A stretch of 64,000 bases of DNA from NCBI GenBank assembly GCA_029844215.1, contig CM056725.1:62161609-62225608 (forward strand), written 5' to 3'. Shown one piece after another: positions 21,413-33,659 of the stretch. The first letter of the stretch is position 1, and every line of letters begins with the position of its first letter. The notes under the pieces are model-generated. The model did not search any database. It was not told the origin of the DNA and saw only the letters and a list, made by a program, of their open reading frames with translations. The position numbers and the translations under genes were made by a program. Source of the stretch: Przewalskia tangutica (taxonomy: Eukaryota; Streptophyta; Magnoliopsida; Solanales; Solanaceae).

Positions 21413-23358
21413 CACCCAACGTCAGTATGTCCAATCAATCAATCAGATAGCCGGCCCTCCCAGAGAGTCACGACAGCATATCAACAAAACACTTGCACAT
21501 CAAAGACTATCACAACAAGCATAGGCAAGTTCAATCATACATTCATTTTAATCAACAATCCGGGTTTCAAACCCAAAATACTACATACTTTCATTCTTTT
21601 AAAAAGACATCTTTTTACGTAAAAGCCACATGATAATAATACTCGTAGTATTAAAAAAACACGTTTTCCTTTCAACCCAAATTACTACACCTTCCGAAAA
21701 TCTTTATAAGATTTTTAGAATCAAGTACTCTATACTTTTAAAACCAAGTTCTTTTCTTTTAAACAACATCAAGTATACTCTTTCCAAAACAAGTAACCTA
21801 TACTTAAATCAAGTTACTTCTCCTTTTCCGAAAACAAGTCGTTTATAAGTCAAGTCTCTTATCTTTCAAGATCAAGTCTCTTAACTTTCAAACTCAAATC
21901 TTTCTTTTATTTTCATAAAGTCGTTATAATTAACTTCCCATAAAGCCATTATAACACCTTATGTTTAAAACAAACAAAACCTATTTCACACATGTACGTC
22001 TACCGTACTATATAGTTCACAACAATCATGCTCAAGAGTATAGGAAGAATCACATACCTTTTTAGCTTAAACCACAAGCCAAGTCAAGTATGCCGCGCGT
22101 AGAAGATCCACCTATAACAACCACAATACATCTATCAACTTCTAGCTCTCTTCGTAGAATATTCTAAATACAAGATTCCTTATTCTACAGAAAATTCGGC
22201 AGCACCTCCCCCCCCCCCCCGCTATCACATAAATCTCCTCCCCTATCAAGGCCCGCTACCAGGTCAACAACTCCCAGGGGAAAATACACGTCTAACCGGA
22301 CGTGTTCAATTCTGCTTCACAATAATACTACACAAGTCTCTGTAAATGCAGTCAATGTAGATCTGATTCAAACCTTTATAATCATCCTTCCAATATAATA
22401 TACTCAAGTATAACTACTCTGACATGTAATATCCAATTCTGATAGGGGATAGATTATTACCTCGATAAGCCCAAAAATTATCCAAGTATATAAGTCGATC
22501 CTGAGCTACGTTTAGCTCCAATTCCTTACGCTCCAACCCGCTCCAAGTGACCCTTAGAAGTTTCCAAACAACTTCTCTAAATACTTCAACCAAGCTAGGA
22601 AGATTTTTCTAGGGTTTCACTTTACGACTATTGGAATAAAGTAGTACTTTCGGGCTCCTAGTATTGAAATAACTTGGAATACTACTAGGGATACTAGGCC
22701 AAGGTATTTGGGATTATACAACAATACACCAAGTATTTCTACACAAGTGGGGGAGGGTGGGACGAGAACAAGCTAAAAGGGAGGGAGTATTTTGCTTGGA
22801 AAGCTCTTAAGTGTGGAATGAATATGTCTTCAACTAATGGGGTATATATAGAAGAATCAAGGGCCAAGATCAAGGTAAGTGTATGGTCAACATTGGGCCA
22901 TGTGTGTGTGGGTCCCACCACACCACATGGCCAACACAAAACAAGACAAGTGGCTTGCCACTTGTAAGGCCATTTCGGCCACTTGTCCCTCCAAATCGGC
23001 CAAGGTGCCACATGGGGGTGACACGTGTTGCCCCCCGACTCGTCCAAAATATTTCGTCTTCCGAAAATATCCAAAATACCGGAAACCTTAAAAACAAAGC
23101 GGGCCTTAACAGTAAATTTCTCCCGTGGGCCCCACGTGACCATTTCCGAAAATAAAATCTCATAATTCTAAAATAATCGAAGAAGTCCAAATACCAAATC
23201 TGGGAATCCAATTCCCATTAACGAACCTTTTTCTTCACAAAAACCGGAAACTTTTCTGTCGAAAAAAAAAAATCACATCTTCCTCTCTTTCCAAAATTTC
23301 TGTCGTATTCTTGTACGTACGTCCTCACATACATACCCTGGAGCTACGGGGTATAACA
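21413..23358 (-). repeat. 3' LTR of element D (left-truncated)
   Basis: Ends GGGGTATAACA before the polypurine tract. It holds a C-run at 22206-22221, a TATA-like TATATATA (22843-22850) and the U3 inverted repeat near 23008-23036. It is AT-rich and non-coding. The phrase AGCCATTATAACACCTTATG (21943) is the dyad motif also found in A, B, H and S. Confidence 0.85.
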
Positions 23359-23395
23359 TTCTTCCCCCCTTAGAAACATTCGTCCCGAATGTTCC
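23359..23395 (-). other. Polypurine tract and hairpin of D
   Basis: On minus, ACATTCG-GGA-CGAATGT (23376-23392) then CTAAGGGGGGAAGAA directly before the LTR. This is the cleanest polypurine tract in the window. Confidence 0.85.
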
Positions 23396-23699
23396 TTCTA
23401 AACCTCTAATTAAACGTGTGCCGGTATAGTCTCCACTACTATACTTACAAAAACTAATCATGCCACCAATGGCCAGAATATAACATGTTCGCAAAACTCA
23501 AATCCAAGCCACGAGGAAACACCTCTATCATCACAAAAAGCTCACACCCATGGTCTAAAGGATACTCCCTTCGCATCTTCACTTCACAAAAGAAATGATC
23601 ACTTCCGTTCTCATAACACATTGTTCGCTTCTCTTCTTACTCGTCGTCCCTTTCTCGCACACCCGAACTCTTTCTAGTACACATACCACACTTCAGTCA

Positions 23700-24330
23700 C
23701 CGCTTCAATTTCCACAACCCTGGAGTTACCACCTCCAAACTTGGTCATCTTACTAGCCTCAAATTCCCTCAAGGCCACTCCCGGCCTTTACGATTCGATT
23801 CTGGTCGAACACATCCACGAACTCATACGATGGTTACCTAAACTTGGGCCTAGCACCCTCGTGACCCTATCACAAAGCGGGATCACCATAAAATGACCCT
23901 ACCCCAAACCGGGCTGCGGGTTGACACGCAACCTTGCCTCAACCCGACCCATTTACCGCGCCAAGCTCTTGTTCCCCGATCCGGAACAATCTCACTAATC
24001 AAGTCACGAAAACCTAGTGATCTTCTTAGCTCACTACCCTCTTATAATTCACACCACTCAGGGACTTATCACAAAATTTTACCCCACGTATTCTATGCAC
24101 TCCAACAAAGGTCAATCGTAAACAAAATCTTTTACCCAAGACGGCCTTGCACCCAAGGTCCTAACTGTTATAAATTCTAAGGCTCATAATCGTCTCGTCT
24201 CCAGACTTACTCTTTCTCAACTGCCCATGTTTTCTAATTCACACTTAACACAATGCTATTCGTACATAGCACCTAACATGTACCCACCATAACAACATAA
24301 ACAAGTCTCTTAAGGGCTAAAGATAACTCT
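23700..24330 (-). other. Spacer module in element D
   Basis: Aligns by eye with B 3240-3830: the segment CTCATACGATGGTTA (23821) and the GC-rich block at 23880-23970 with CGGGCTGCGGGTTG. Parts match A and H. It is non-coding as read. Confidence 0.55.
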
Positions 24331-24399
24331 GCAACTACTGCCTCACTTTCCCTTTGTCGCTCTAACCATAATCCTGCACTGCAGGGCGCCTAGCTATAT

Positions 24400-25096
24400 A
24401 AGGCGATGAACCAGCCACCGATCCCGAAGGCTGAGTCTCTACATCTGTGCTACCTCTGGTCGGACAAACTCTAACCACATGGCCTGTTGGCGTAGCATAC
24501 TGCCGTCGAGCGATCGACACTCCCACCATGACGCTATCACAACGGCCACACCGAGGTGGGGTGGCCTCTCACAGCTAACACCCTTCCTCTCGAACCACTG
24601 AATCCATGACTAACCCGGTGGCTGAGTCCTCTGCACCGTATCCTTCCTACTAGGACATCCTCCCATCACATGGCCAGCGGCCACAGTATAATAATCTCCC
24701 AAACTAGCACGACACCGAGGATCATCCTCGCCTCTCTATCCATAGAACTCGCGAATCAAACTCAAGAAATCCGAAGTCTCAAACTATCGGATCTAGGGTG
24801 AACCAGTGCTGCGGAACCACCGGCTCCGTCGTCCTCATTCGACCACCAGGCTAGTAATGGCGGGCTATCTCTGAACTCATATCCTCGGCTCGGTCGTGGG
24901 CTGAGTCTCGGTATCGTGGCCTCCGTGAAAGCTGTTGCTTATAAACTCTGCTTTGGGTCTAGCGGCGTCATAAAACTCGTCGTCAAGTACTATCTCGGTG
25001 TAATGACCGGGCACTGTGCCTCGCGACCTCTCGTGTTCAACTCGTAGCTCCTCTGCTGTCTTGCCCATCCGGGCCACAGTTGCCTTTCGCAGGCAT
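24400..25096 (-). pseudogene. gag remnant of element D
   Basis: The start is placed at the ATG ending at 25096 (ATGCCTGCGAAAGGCAAC on minus), the counterpart of the MPPRKAT start in its relatives. The capsid domain is represented only by a worn EFYG / EDDP stretch near 24715-24760. After that, the region equal to QLQRIMRVI...WFDSWEL in B and E is missing, so part of the capsid is deleted. The nucleocapsid end (about 24440-24680) resembles B 3900-4110 but its knuckles are unreadable in one frame. This is the most eroded gag here, consistent with D being the oldest layer. Confidence 0.65.
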
Positions 25097-25280
25097 AATC
25101 GGTACAAACGAATACGTCAGGAGTCCAACTTATAACACGGCTCTAAGGCACGATCTCGAGTGAGAAGAATGGAAACCAATCCTAAATATTCAGCCTCACG
25201 ATTATAGATGTGGTACACAACACACCGATAATCAAGACTCTACTAGACACGGTGCTGTAGACACCTTCCGAGGATTAAGC

Positions 25281-25291
25281 GCTCGATACCA
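25281..25291 (-). other. Primer-binding site of D
   Basis: On minus TGGTATCGAGC, the Met-tRNA site with the CAG reduced to CG. Confidence 0.75.
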
Positions 25292-25294
25292 CTT

Positions 25295-26046
25295 TTCACG
25301 ACCCGACCTCGGGCGCGGTCGTGCCTTACTCGGGCACCCTAGTGATACAACATCACGTAAAATCAGCGGAAATAAAAACTTAAACAGAAACAAGATACAT
25401 CATAAGAAAATAGGCCAACCAAAACGGTCGCCTTGTATATATATATCAAACCGACGATTACAATCCTTTACAACCACGCCACAACGATTACTACGGACCT
25501 TAAGAATGTAATAACTATGACGGGACGGGGCCACGCCATACCCAGAATGTACAAGAACCTACAACTCGGGAAACATACAAAAGATAAGCCTCGAGAAACG
25601 GAGCTTCCCAATCTGTTGGCTGTGATCCTATGAGCGAGGATCCACAACCGATGTACCTCTACCTGCGGCATGAACGCAGCCCCCCGAATGAGGTCAGTAC
25701 AATAGGTACCAAGTATGTGAAACTGAAAAATACTGTAATGAAATCCCATTTCATCATTTTATAAAACCATTTTGCGATAAGTAAGCAATTATGCTAAGTA
25801 AGGGGAAGCACATCCCCAAAATGATCACTCACACATAACTATGGGTCTCACGCCCATAATATCAATCATGCCCGTGGAACTCATTCCTCACTGCCGGCAG
25901 TACATGATGTAAAACAACACCCATATGTGAACCTGAACACTAGATCCTGCCTGCGTCATCAAAACCGTCGGGCGAGTAGAATAGCCAACTACGGTCAAAG
26001 CTAGTTATATCCCATCACGGGCAAGATGCGGAAGCCAACTACGATC
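25295..26046 (-). repeat. 5' LTR of element D (right-truncated by E)
   Basis: Begins TCACGACCCGACC (the LTR end, its first bases worn) and stops where E's complete LTR end starts. CGATC (26042-26046) is the candidate left target duplication of E. Confidence 0.8.
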
Positions 26047-27236
26047 TGTCACGACCCATTCAGGGGCGTGGTCGTGCCTTACCCGGGCACCCAAGTAGTC
26101 ATACATCAGAGTAATCAGCGGAATATAAAAACAAGACATGAAACAGTTGTAAAATGAGACGCAGTTTATCTGAAGAAAAGCCTGCCTTTCGGCATATATA
26201 TATAACCCAAGTTTTGCAGTTACATCCCAACTGTACAATAGGACTACAGACCTCTAAGAAGATAAACAACTATGGCGGGACAGGGCCCCGCCATACCCTG
26301 AATGTACAAAACTAATTACAACAGGGAGAGCATACCCAAAAGTAGAGCCTCCGGAGAAGATGGAGCTTCTGACACCAACGCAAAAGATCCTAAGGATGCG
26401 GATCTAGCACCTGCTTGCCCTTACCTGCGGCATGAACGCAGCCCCCCGAAGGAGGTCAGTACAACAGGTACTAAGTATGCGAAACTGTAAAGTACTTAAA
26501 TAAAATCAAAGTATTTAAAGCCATTGCAAATACAATCAGTTCAATTGCACATAGTGCCACAACATAAGCAAGAGCAACATAGATATCTCAGAATCGGTCT
26601 TTCTAGGCGCGAATGATTGAAGCAAGGCAATCGCCCATAGTATCATTATGCGTGCCTAGTCTGGACTTACCGCGATCGCATAGGTCACACGAACCCGCTG
26701 AGGTATTCCTCGCGTCGGGGTAGCTAACCCCGGTACCTCCTCGACTCCGCGATCCGCATAGTCTCAATAGACCGCGTAGTCACACGCATCGCATAGGGCA
26801 TCCCGCGTCGGGCTAAAACACCGGAATGATCAATCCTGGAGCTCCGCGACTCGCATAGTCTCGCAGACCGCGTAGCCGTATAGACCCGCGTCGAGGTGGC
26901 AAGCCCTGGTATAACCGATCGAGGGTAGGTGATATAATATGATATAAGCGACTTACCGCTTCAGCAACGTAAGCACAACAAGAATGTCCTTTCACAACAT
27001 CACAAGACACTAACACACATAGCATCATAGTATGTCTATTTATCAAACAATCTTACTACACCTTACGTAAATCAATACAAGGTTTTTATAAGCGATTAAA
27101 TGCAGATTCTTTTATCTTCTTAAGTGGTTATACCTAACTTCCCATAAAGCTAGTATAACTCTTAAGATTCTGTTTAAAAACCAATGTTTCTCTTACATTA
27201 AAAATGATTGATATTCTTTTGAAATGCCTCAAGATC

Positions 27237-27322
27237 TTTTATTATTCGGGCTTAAGTCGAGAGACATTGCGTAGTTATTATTCGGGCTTAAGTCAAAAGA
27301 CATTGCCGTAGTTATTATTCGA
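27237..27322 (-). repeat. Tandem ~37-bp units in E LTR
   Basis: Two units plus a partial one of ATTATTCGGGCTTAAGTC...GACATTGCCGTAGTT. The same unit appears in G's LTRs (30515-30655, 37785-37895) and in B's at 2038-2100. Confidence 0.75.
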
Positions 27323-28006
27323 TTAACACTGCGTCTCGTACTATATATATATATTTAAAATATCATGCTCGAGTGTAGGAAGAATCACATACCTTCTCGC
27401 GAAATCCACCGCCAAGTCGAATATGTCGCGCAGAGAATCGACTATAATAGTCAAATCGTCAATCAACGTCTAGACTATTACGTAGCGATTCTAGCGAGAG
27501 GGTTCTATATTCTACGGAAAGTCGGGCGACTTCCCTCCGGTGAGCTACTCAAGTCTCATGAAAGCGATCTATGAAATGCGATTCTATTATTCTTCTTTTA
27601 AACCCTTCTACTGTGATACAGTTCAATTCTATTCTTTAATATCCTTCTAAGTATTTATACTTATCCTATACTTCTACAGTATGTATTCTCTATTTACAAA
27701 AGAAGGATAAGATTATTTACCTCGGTAAGCCCAATAATATCCTAGATAAAAGTCGCTCCTGAGCAAGGTTTAGCTCTAATTTATGCGCTCAGATAGCTCG
27801 AGCACCCTTAGAAGTTCCCAACAACTTCTACTAAGATACTATAAGGGAATTGGGCTAGGGTATTTGGAAGACAACTTTTCTACCAAGGGAGGGGGTAGTG
27901 TTTTGGCTAGGGCTTCTTTAGAGGTGGGGGGGTATTCGGCCAAGGCCTTCTCAAGGGGGGGGGGGGGGGGAAAGAGGAGGCTTGGACGAAAGGCTTGGAG
28001 AGAGGG

Positions 28007-28011
28007 GGAGG
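28007..28011 (+). repeat. Left target-site duplication of F
   Basis: GGAGG, repeated at 48868-48872. Confidence 0.92.
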
Positions 28012-29362
28012 TGTTACACCCCGTAATTGCAGGACATGTTTTAAGAACGTAAATAAGAACTTACAAGTGTTAGGATTTGAGACTTGTAAATTTATCGGAA
28101 TTATGAAATTGTCGGAAAACGTAAGTGTTGTGACGAATGGGAGGGCGACACGTGTCACCCCCCTTATGTGATGCCTTGGTCGAAATATGCAAGGGCAAGA
28201 GGGTCATTGGACCTTAGTCTTGCAACATGTGTAGCATGAGAAAGTTGACTAGTCAAAAGGTCAATAAGTCTTGATCTTTTGTAAGACCACATCCAAGCCT
28301 CACATTTGTAATTATCTTGACCATCCAATTCTCTATTTAATACTAGTAGCAAGAGATGTCTTAACACTTAGAAAATTTTACACAAAATTTGGATGAACAT
28401 AGGGCAAGCTCACGGGTTCACTAAGAAAAAGAAAGAAAAATTTTCGTTTCTTGTCCATTTGATTCCACACTTTAAACCAAGGTTCTTGAGGGTAGTGTAA
28501 GCATATCTCAATAGAAAAATATTGGAAAAAGATTGTTTCGGGTTAGTCGCAAACGAAAACCTAAAAAGGTCTTTCTAGGTTTTGCTTGGAGTTTTGAAGG
28601 ATAATTGTTGGTATTGTTCTAAGGGTCTCAACAAGCAGATTGAGGTGTCTTGGAGAGGCTCTAAACTACTAAGGAGCGACTTCGGATTGGAGTTGGATTA
28701 AGAATCGTTGAGGTATAATCTTGTTCTTTGAAAGTATTACAAGATTACTTATATTGTTGTTGTTAGCTTTGTATGTTGCGAGCATGAAATTGTTATATTG
28801 AAGTTATAAAGATTATGGATTGATTATAGTCTTGGAAATCCGAAATGTAATGTAATCCATTACTAAGTTGAATTACAATTTAATCGTTGTTAGAATCGTC
28901 GCATGTTATTGACTTGAAGATTATGGTAGTTATAACCAAATGCGACTTGATATCATTTTATGCTACCAATTTGGATTGAAATGGAAATTTGATAGAATTG
29001 GTATCGTTGAACTCAAGATGGCCGATTTTGGACTACCTTCTATATATTTGTGAGCCAATTGGGGCTGTTTAGTTAGTCATTTGCATTGGACTACCTTCTA
29101 TATATTTGTGAGCCAATTGGGGAACATTGAGTTAGTCATTTGCATTGGACTACCTTCTATATATTTGTGAGCCAATTGGGGCTGTTTAGTTAGTCATTTG
29201 CATTGGACTACCTTTTATATATTTGTGAGCCAATTGGGGCTGTTTAGTTAGTCATTTGCATTGGACTACCTTCTATATATTTGTGAGCCAATTGGGGCTG
29301 TTTAGTTAGTCATTTGCGTTGGACTACCTTCTATATATTTGTGAGCCAATTGAGGCTGTTTA
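28012..29362 (+). repeat. 5' LTR of element F, first part
   Basis: Starts TGTTACACCCCGTAATTGC; near-identical to 45792-47070. U3 inverted repeat at 28138-28165 with a CACGTG core. A weak TATA-like TATTTAATA lies at 28334-28342. It ends in the tandem array at 29028-29362, where G inserted. Confidence 0.9.
29028..29362 (+). repeat. 58-59 bp tandem array in F 5' LTR (six units)
   Basis: Units begin TTGGACTACCTTCTATATAT and include GTGAGCCAATTGGGGCTG and TTAGTTAGTCATTTGC. Starts are near 29028, 29086, 29145, 29203, 29261 and 29319. A degenerate further unit follows G at 39086-39150. The 3' LTR has five full units. Confidence 0.9.
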
Positions 29363-29773
29363 TGTTATACCCCGTATTTCCAGAGTATGTACGTAAGGGA
29401 ATACGTACAAAAAGTATAGCCTTAAAGTTTAGGCAAAACGTTTTTTTTTAGGCACAACTCACAAAACGAATAGTTTTCCGACGAAACGTTTCCACAGCTT
29501 TCGTAGGGTAAATTCCGGCTATGCCATTTCTAATTTTTGCGGATTTTTCCGAGAGACGAAACATTTTGGACCAACGGGAGGGCGACACTTGTCACCCTCC
29601 AATTGATGGACTTGAAATCGTCCATTTGGACGATTTGGACTAGGAGGAGCACGTTTTTTGTGCCTTGTGCACAAGTCAAGGAGTTGGTAGGATATTTGTG
29701 TATAGTTAATCCTCACCCTACACTTGCCTTGCACTTGTCTAAATCTTGGCCATTGGTTGGCCACTTCTTGACC

Positions 29774-29781
29774 TATAAATA
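29774..29781 (+). promoter_or_regulatory. TATA box of G 5' LTR
   Basis: TATAAATA followed by CCCCCC, 411 bases into the LTR and ~2 kb before the primer site. The same position in the 3' LTR is 37046-37053. Confidence 0.65.
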
Positions 29782-30514
29782 CCCCCCTTAAGATGAAGAG
29801 TTCTTCATCCACAAATTACTTTCAAGTCTTGAAAATCCTCCTTCTCCCTTGTTAGCCATTTCGTCCAAGCCCTCTTCCCCTCTAGCCTAAGTGGCCCTTG
29901 GCGAATACCCCAGCCTAGCCAAAAATCTACCCCCTTGGTAGAAAAGTTACCTTCTTGTATCGTTATAATGCCCAAAATACCCTAGCCCAAATACCTTAGT
30001 ACTTAGTAGAAGTTGTGAAGAACTTCTAAGGTTCTTGGAGCAAACAACTTAGAGCAAAACCTTGCTCAGTAGCGACTTTTCTAGGATATTATTGGGCTTA
30101 CAGGTAATAATCCTAACCCTCTTTTGAATTAGAGAATACTTCTTGTTATAGTATAAGAATAAGTATAAATACTTAGAAGTATATCACGAGAATAGAATTG
30201 AGCTGTTACCACGATGAAGGGTTTGAAAGAAGAATAATCAAACTGTACTTACATAGAATTTATTTTCACTGATGAACTTATATAGCTCACCGGGTAGGAG
30301 GTCTGCCCAACTTTCCATAGAATTGTGAACCCTCTGTTTAGAATGACCTTGAGTAGTCTTTGATAGGTATCTGTGACTATTATAGGGTGACTCTCGGTAT
30401 GACATATTGACTTGGCGGTGGTTTTATTTGAGAAGGTATGTGATTCTTCCTAAAGCATGATATTTTACAATATATAGTGCGGTAGGCGTACATGTGTTAA
30501 CTAAAATATAACTA

Positions 30515-30655
30515 CGGCAATGTCTTTGACTTAAGCTGAATAATACTTACGGCAATGCCTCACGGCTTAAGCTGAATAACACTTACGGCAATGCCTCACG
30601 CTTAAGCTTGAATAACACTTACTGCAATGCCTGGCTTAAGCACGAATAATAAAGA
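30515..30655 (+). repeat. ~37-bp tandem array in G 5' LTR (four units)
   Basis: Units run ACGGCAATGCCTCACGGC then TTAAGCTGAATAACACTT. The 3' LTR has three (37785-37895). Confidence 0.85.
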
Positions 30656-31820
30656 TCTGAAAGCATTTTTAAAGAATCTGAATCTTTTTTATGAGAAGAA
30701 GACTAATTGGTTTTAAACGAAGCTTAAGAGTTATACTAACCTTATGGGAGGTTAAGTATAACCACTTAAGATTGATAAAAGAAAGCAATTTGCCTATGTG
30801 TTTATAACGGACTTATATTGAATTGTGAAAAGAATAATAAGATGGTTTGATAAGTAGACATGATATGATGCTATGTGTGTTAGTGTCTTGTAACGTTTGT
30901 GAAAAAGTATTCTTGTTGTGATTATGTTGTTTAAAGATAAGTTTATGTTAGTATACTATCACTCACCTCTTGAGATGATACAGGGGTTAAGGCGCCTCCG
31001 TCGGGGTAGACTCGGTGATGCAGGACCATGATTCGAGAATACCTCATGCGGGTCGAGGGCCTATGCGAGCTACGAGAGTTCGAGTTAGTATGCGGGGTTA
31101 TACCTCATGCGATGCATGTGGCCATGCGACAGCGAGTCGGGGCGATGCGAGAGTAGCTACCCTCGATGCGGGGTTATACCTCATGCGGGCCCGTGAGTGG
31201 CCTATGCGGACTCGAGTCGAGTTAGGCTTGCGAGAATGATGATATGGGCGAGTGGCCTGTTTGATCATTCGCGGCTAGACAAGACCTATTACGATTACTA
31301 TTGTTGCTCTTGTTTGTGATGTGGCACTACGTGCGGTTTCTTGGTTGTTTCACACATATTTGTAAACTGGTTTTAAAAATGATATGTTTTCCTTTAAGTA
31401 CTTCTGATTTCGCATACTTAGTACTGTTGTCGACCTCCTTGGGCTGCATTCATGCCGCGGTAAGAGAAGCGAGTGCTAGATCCGCATCCTTAGGATCTCT
31501 ACGTTGGTGTCGGGAGCTCCATCTCTTGGAGGCTCTACTTTTGGTATGATCTCCTGTTGTAGATAGTTTTGTCTGATCGAGGTATGGCGGGCCTGTCGCC
31601 ATAGTTGTATATTTCCTTAAGTGCAGTAGTCATGTTATGCGATTGTCGGATGTAGCTTCTAAACCATGATTTTATATATATGCGAAAGCGTGTTTTCTCA
31701 CATAAAGCATGTCTTATTTTATAAAGCTGTTTCATGTCTTGCTTTATATTTCCGATTACTCGATGTATGACTACTTGGGTGCCGTGAGGCACGATCCGGG
31801 CCGAACAGTCGTGACAAAAG

Positions 31821-31831
31821 TGGTATCGAGC
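31821..31831 (+). other. Primer-binding site of G
   Basis: TGGTATCGAGC, Met-tRNA type with CAG read as CG. Confidence 0.8.
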
Positions 31832-32021
31832 GATTAATCCTCGGAAAGTGTCTGAGCACCGTATCTAGTAAGTCTTGATTATCGGTGTGTTGTGCACCAC
31901 GCCAATAATCGAGAGGTTATAGGATATTTAGGATTGGTTTCCATTCTTCTCATTACGAGATCGTGCTTTAGAAAGCGTGTTATAGGTTGGACCCCTCTAA
32001 CGTATTCCTTTCTATGTGATT

Positions 32022-33230
32022 ATGCCTCACGTAAGGCAACCGGGCCCGAGAAGGCAAAGCGTAGGAGGCGCTAGCGAGACACCCAGTCACGAGGCTCGGC
32101 CCGATCTATACGAGAGGCGGCGAGTTCTATGACGCCGCCCGGCCCAGCGGCGACCACGGTACCCACCTCCTATCCCACGGCTGGGCGGAGGTTAGAGTCT
32201 GAGAGATGGCCCGACTTTTGGCTAAAGTTGTGGCGTCTGAGAGAAGGCTGGATGCGCGATTCAGCTCAGCTCGGTCGTACCGTTGTTCACCGAGGCGAGA
32301 GTTTGAGGCTCTGAGACTTCTTGAGTTGTAGCCGCCGGAGTTTTATGGGTGGCGGAGGATGATCGCGAGGAGTTCATCCGTCGGTCGAGGATTTTGAGAG
32401 TGATCGGGCGTCGGAGACCGAGTCCGTGATCTTTGGTTCACATAAGTGCGTGATACGCGATCGATTGGTTTGATTCATGGGAGTTATCCGGGAAACCGCG
32501 TCCCGGCTACTTGGGATGAGTTCTCGGAGGCTTTCTCACTCACTTCTTGCCTCGCGGATGAGGAGGCGCGGTGATAGATTGTGCTGGCGAGAGAGGGCCT
32601 TGTCGGGAGTACAATGTCGAGTTTGATTCTTTGGCTCGATATGTCCCGGCGTGGTAGCGAGATATGGAGGATAGGGTGCACCGCTATGTCACGGGCTAGA
32701 CGACTATATGGCCGAGTCATGTGCGGGGTTTCTCTCGGCCGGGTATGGACATTACCGCGTGCGAGCTCACGCCGCTTGGATGCGAGGCGCGAAGGTCGGC
32801 AGTGGGCCAGCGGCGAAGAAGGCGGGGCGGGAGGTCTTCTGGTGGTTATCGTGGTGGCGGCCTCGGCGGCGATCTGGGTCGCACCACGGCCCGGCTCGAG
32901 CACTCTGCGCGTCCTCGGCCACGGCCCGAGTTTTTGAGGCGGGGGCCCTGGGCTTGGACATCGAGTAGCGAAGTGCGGCGTCGGGACCACCCCGGTGTGG
33001 CGTCGGGGATCCCATTACGGGAAGTGTGGTACTACTTTTGGAGCTTATTACGATTGTGGCGGCGGGGTCACTGCGAGGCTGTCGGCCGAGGCGGCAGCGG
33101 TGGTAGGGCTCGGCCTTGAGTTACATTGCCGCTTCATCATCTCTGATTACTCGCCGGGCGCGGGTGCTCATGGGTCAGCAGTCGCGGCGAGGTCGTGGCT
33201 CGGGTCCCGATTCTAGCGGTCCTCGAACCG
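32022..33230 (+). pseudogene. gag of element G, frameshifted
   Basis: Start at ATG 32022, in the place of the MPPRKAT start of E, F and B; the frame reads MPHVRQPG and then shifts. Capsid traces include the PEFYG equivalent (about 32337-32352) and DRFDSWELSG-like sequence around 32460-32500, then FSEAFL traces near 32520-32560. The nucleocapsid region lies near 33020-33110 with broken Cys codons. Order and spacing match E's gag, which is far better kept. The region is unusually GC-rich for the window and dense in CTG/CAG-type sites, where I suspect base-level errors, so the true reading frame may be less damaged than it looks. Confidence 0.7.
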
Positions 33231-33289
33231 CATTTATGCTTTGTCCGGTAAGCGGGATCGGAGGCCTCACCTGATGTAAATCACGAGTA

Positions 33290-33600
33290 CCTTATCGGTT
33301 CGGGTTTGATGTTTATGCCTTGATAGATCGGGTTCTACTCTGTCCTATATATCTCCCCTTGTTGCTAGTAGGATAGGGATAGAGCACGAGTCCATAGACC
33401 GCTTTCGAGGTAGCTACGCGATGGGTGATTCGGTGGTAGCTCGGCGGGTATATAGGGCTTGTCCTGTGACCATTCTGATCGTCGGACCGGCGACTTGATA
33501 GAGTTGGAGATGATTGACTTCGACGTGATTATGGGGATGGATTGGCTAGCTTCTTGCTATGCCAATGTAGATCGCAGAGAGAGAAGTAATCTGGTTCCGG
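33290..33600 (+). pseudogene. Aspartic protease of element G
   Basis: Cleaves the Gag-Pol polyprotein. The active-site strand is at about 33307-33340: VYALID followed by a shifted remainder where F reads LIDPGSTLSYVSP. Downstream FDVIMGMDWLASCYANV (33520-33567) is the conserved end of the domain and is in frame over that stretch. It sits between gag and RT as expected for Ty3/Gypsy. A base or two missing just after the catalytic Asp breaks the frame. Confidence 0.75.
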
Positions 33601-33659
33601 TTTCTGAGGCCGGTTGTTGAGTGGGAGGAGCACGCGGTATCGCCAGGGTAGGTTTATTT

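Larger units (their letters stand above)
21413..26046 (-). mobile_element. Element D: non-autonomous gag-only element, the outermost host
   Basis: Minus-strand element whose left LTR (21413-23358) is cut by A and whose right LTR (25295-26046) is cut by E. The interior (23359-25294, 1.9 kb) holds a polypurine tract, the spacer shared with A, B and H, and a gag remnant. No pol motif is visible. Because A and E each have complete ends at these borders and D does not, D is the oldest layer. The rest of both its LTRs must lie beyond the window. Confidence 0.85.
26047..28011 (-). repeat. 3' LTR of element E, first part
   Basis: Begins TGTCACGACCC (LTR end on minus) and is cut at 28011 by F. It contains GC-rich repeats with CCGCGTCG phrases (26650-26900), tandem TTATTCGGGCTTAAGTC units (27240-27320), a TA run (27343-27354) and a G-run (27955-27970). 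Open frames here do not resemble proteins. Confidence 0.9.
29363..31816 (+). repeat. 5' LTR of element G
   Basis: TGTTATACC...GTGACA. U3 inverted repeat at 29576-29599, TATA box 29774-29781, four ~37-bp units at 30515-30655, GAATACCTCATGCGGG-type repeats at 31030-31200. Confidence 0.93.

Noticed and set aside
22739..23211. Overlapping frames of 113 and 134 codons in D's U3
   Set aside because: Both lie wholly in LTR sequence on overlapping frames, with no domain and no conservation in related LTRs.
28400..29000. Possible host gene in the less repetitive stretch of F's 5' LTR
   Set aside because: The stretch recurs almost exactly at 46190-46790 in the partner LTR, so it is LTR.
29028..29362. 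CRISPR-like regular array
   Set aside because: Units are contiguous 58-59 bp tandem repeats without unique spacers, inside a plant LTR.
32484..33119. Long GC-rich open frames on both strands in G
   Set aside because: They overlap gag in other frames; length comes from low stop density in GC-rich sequence.
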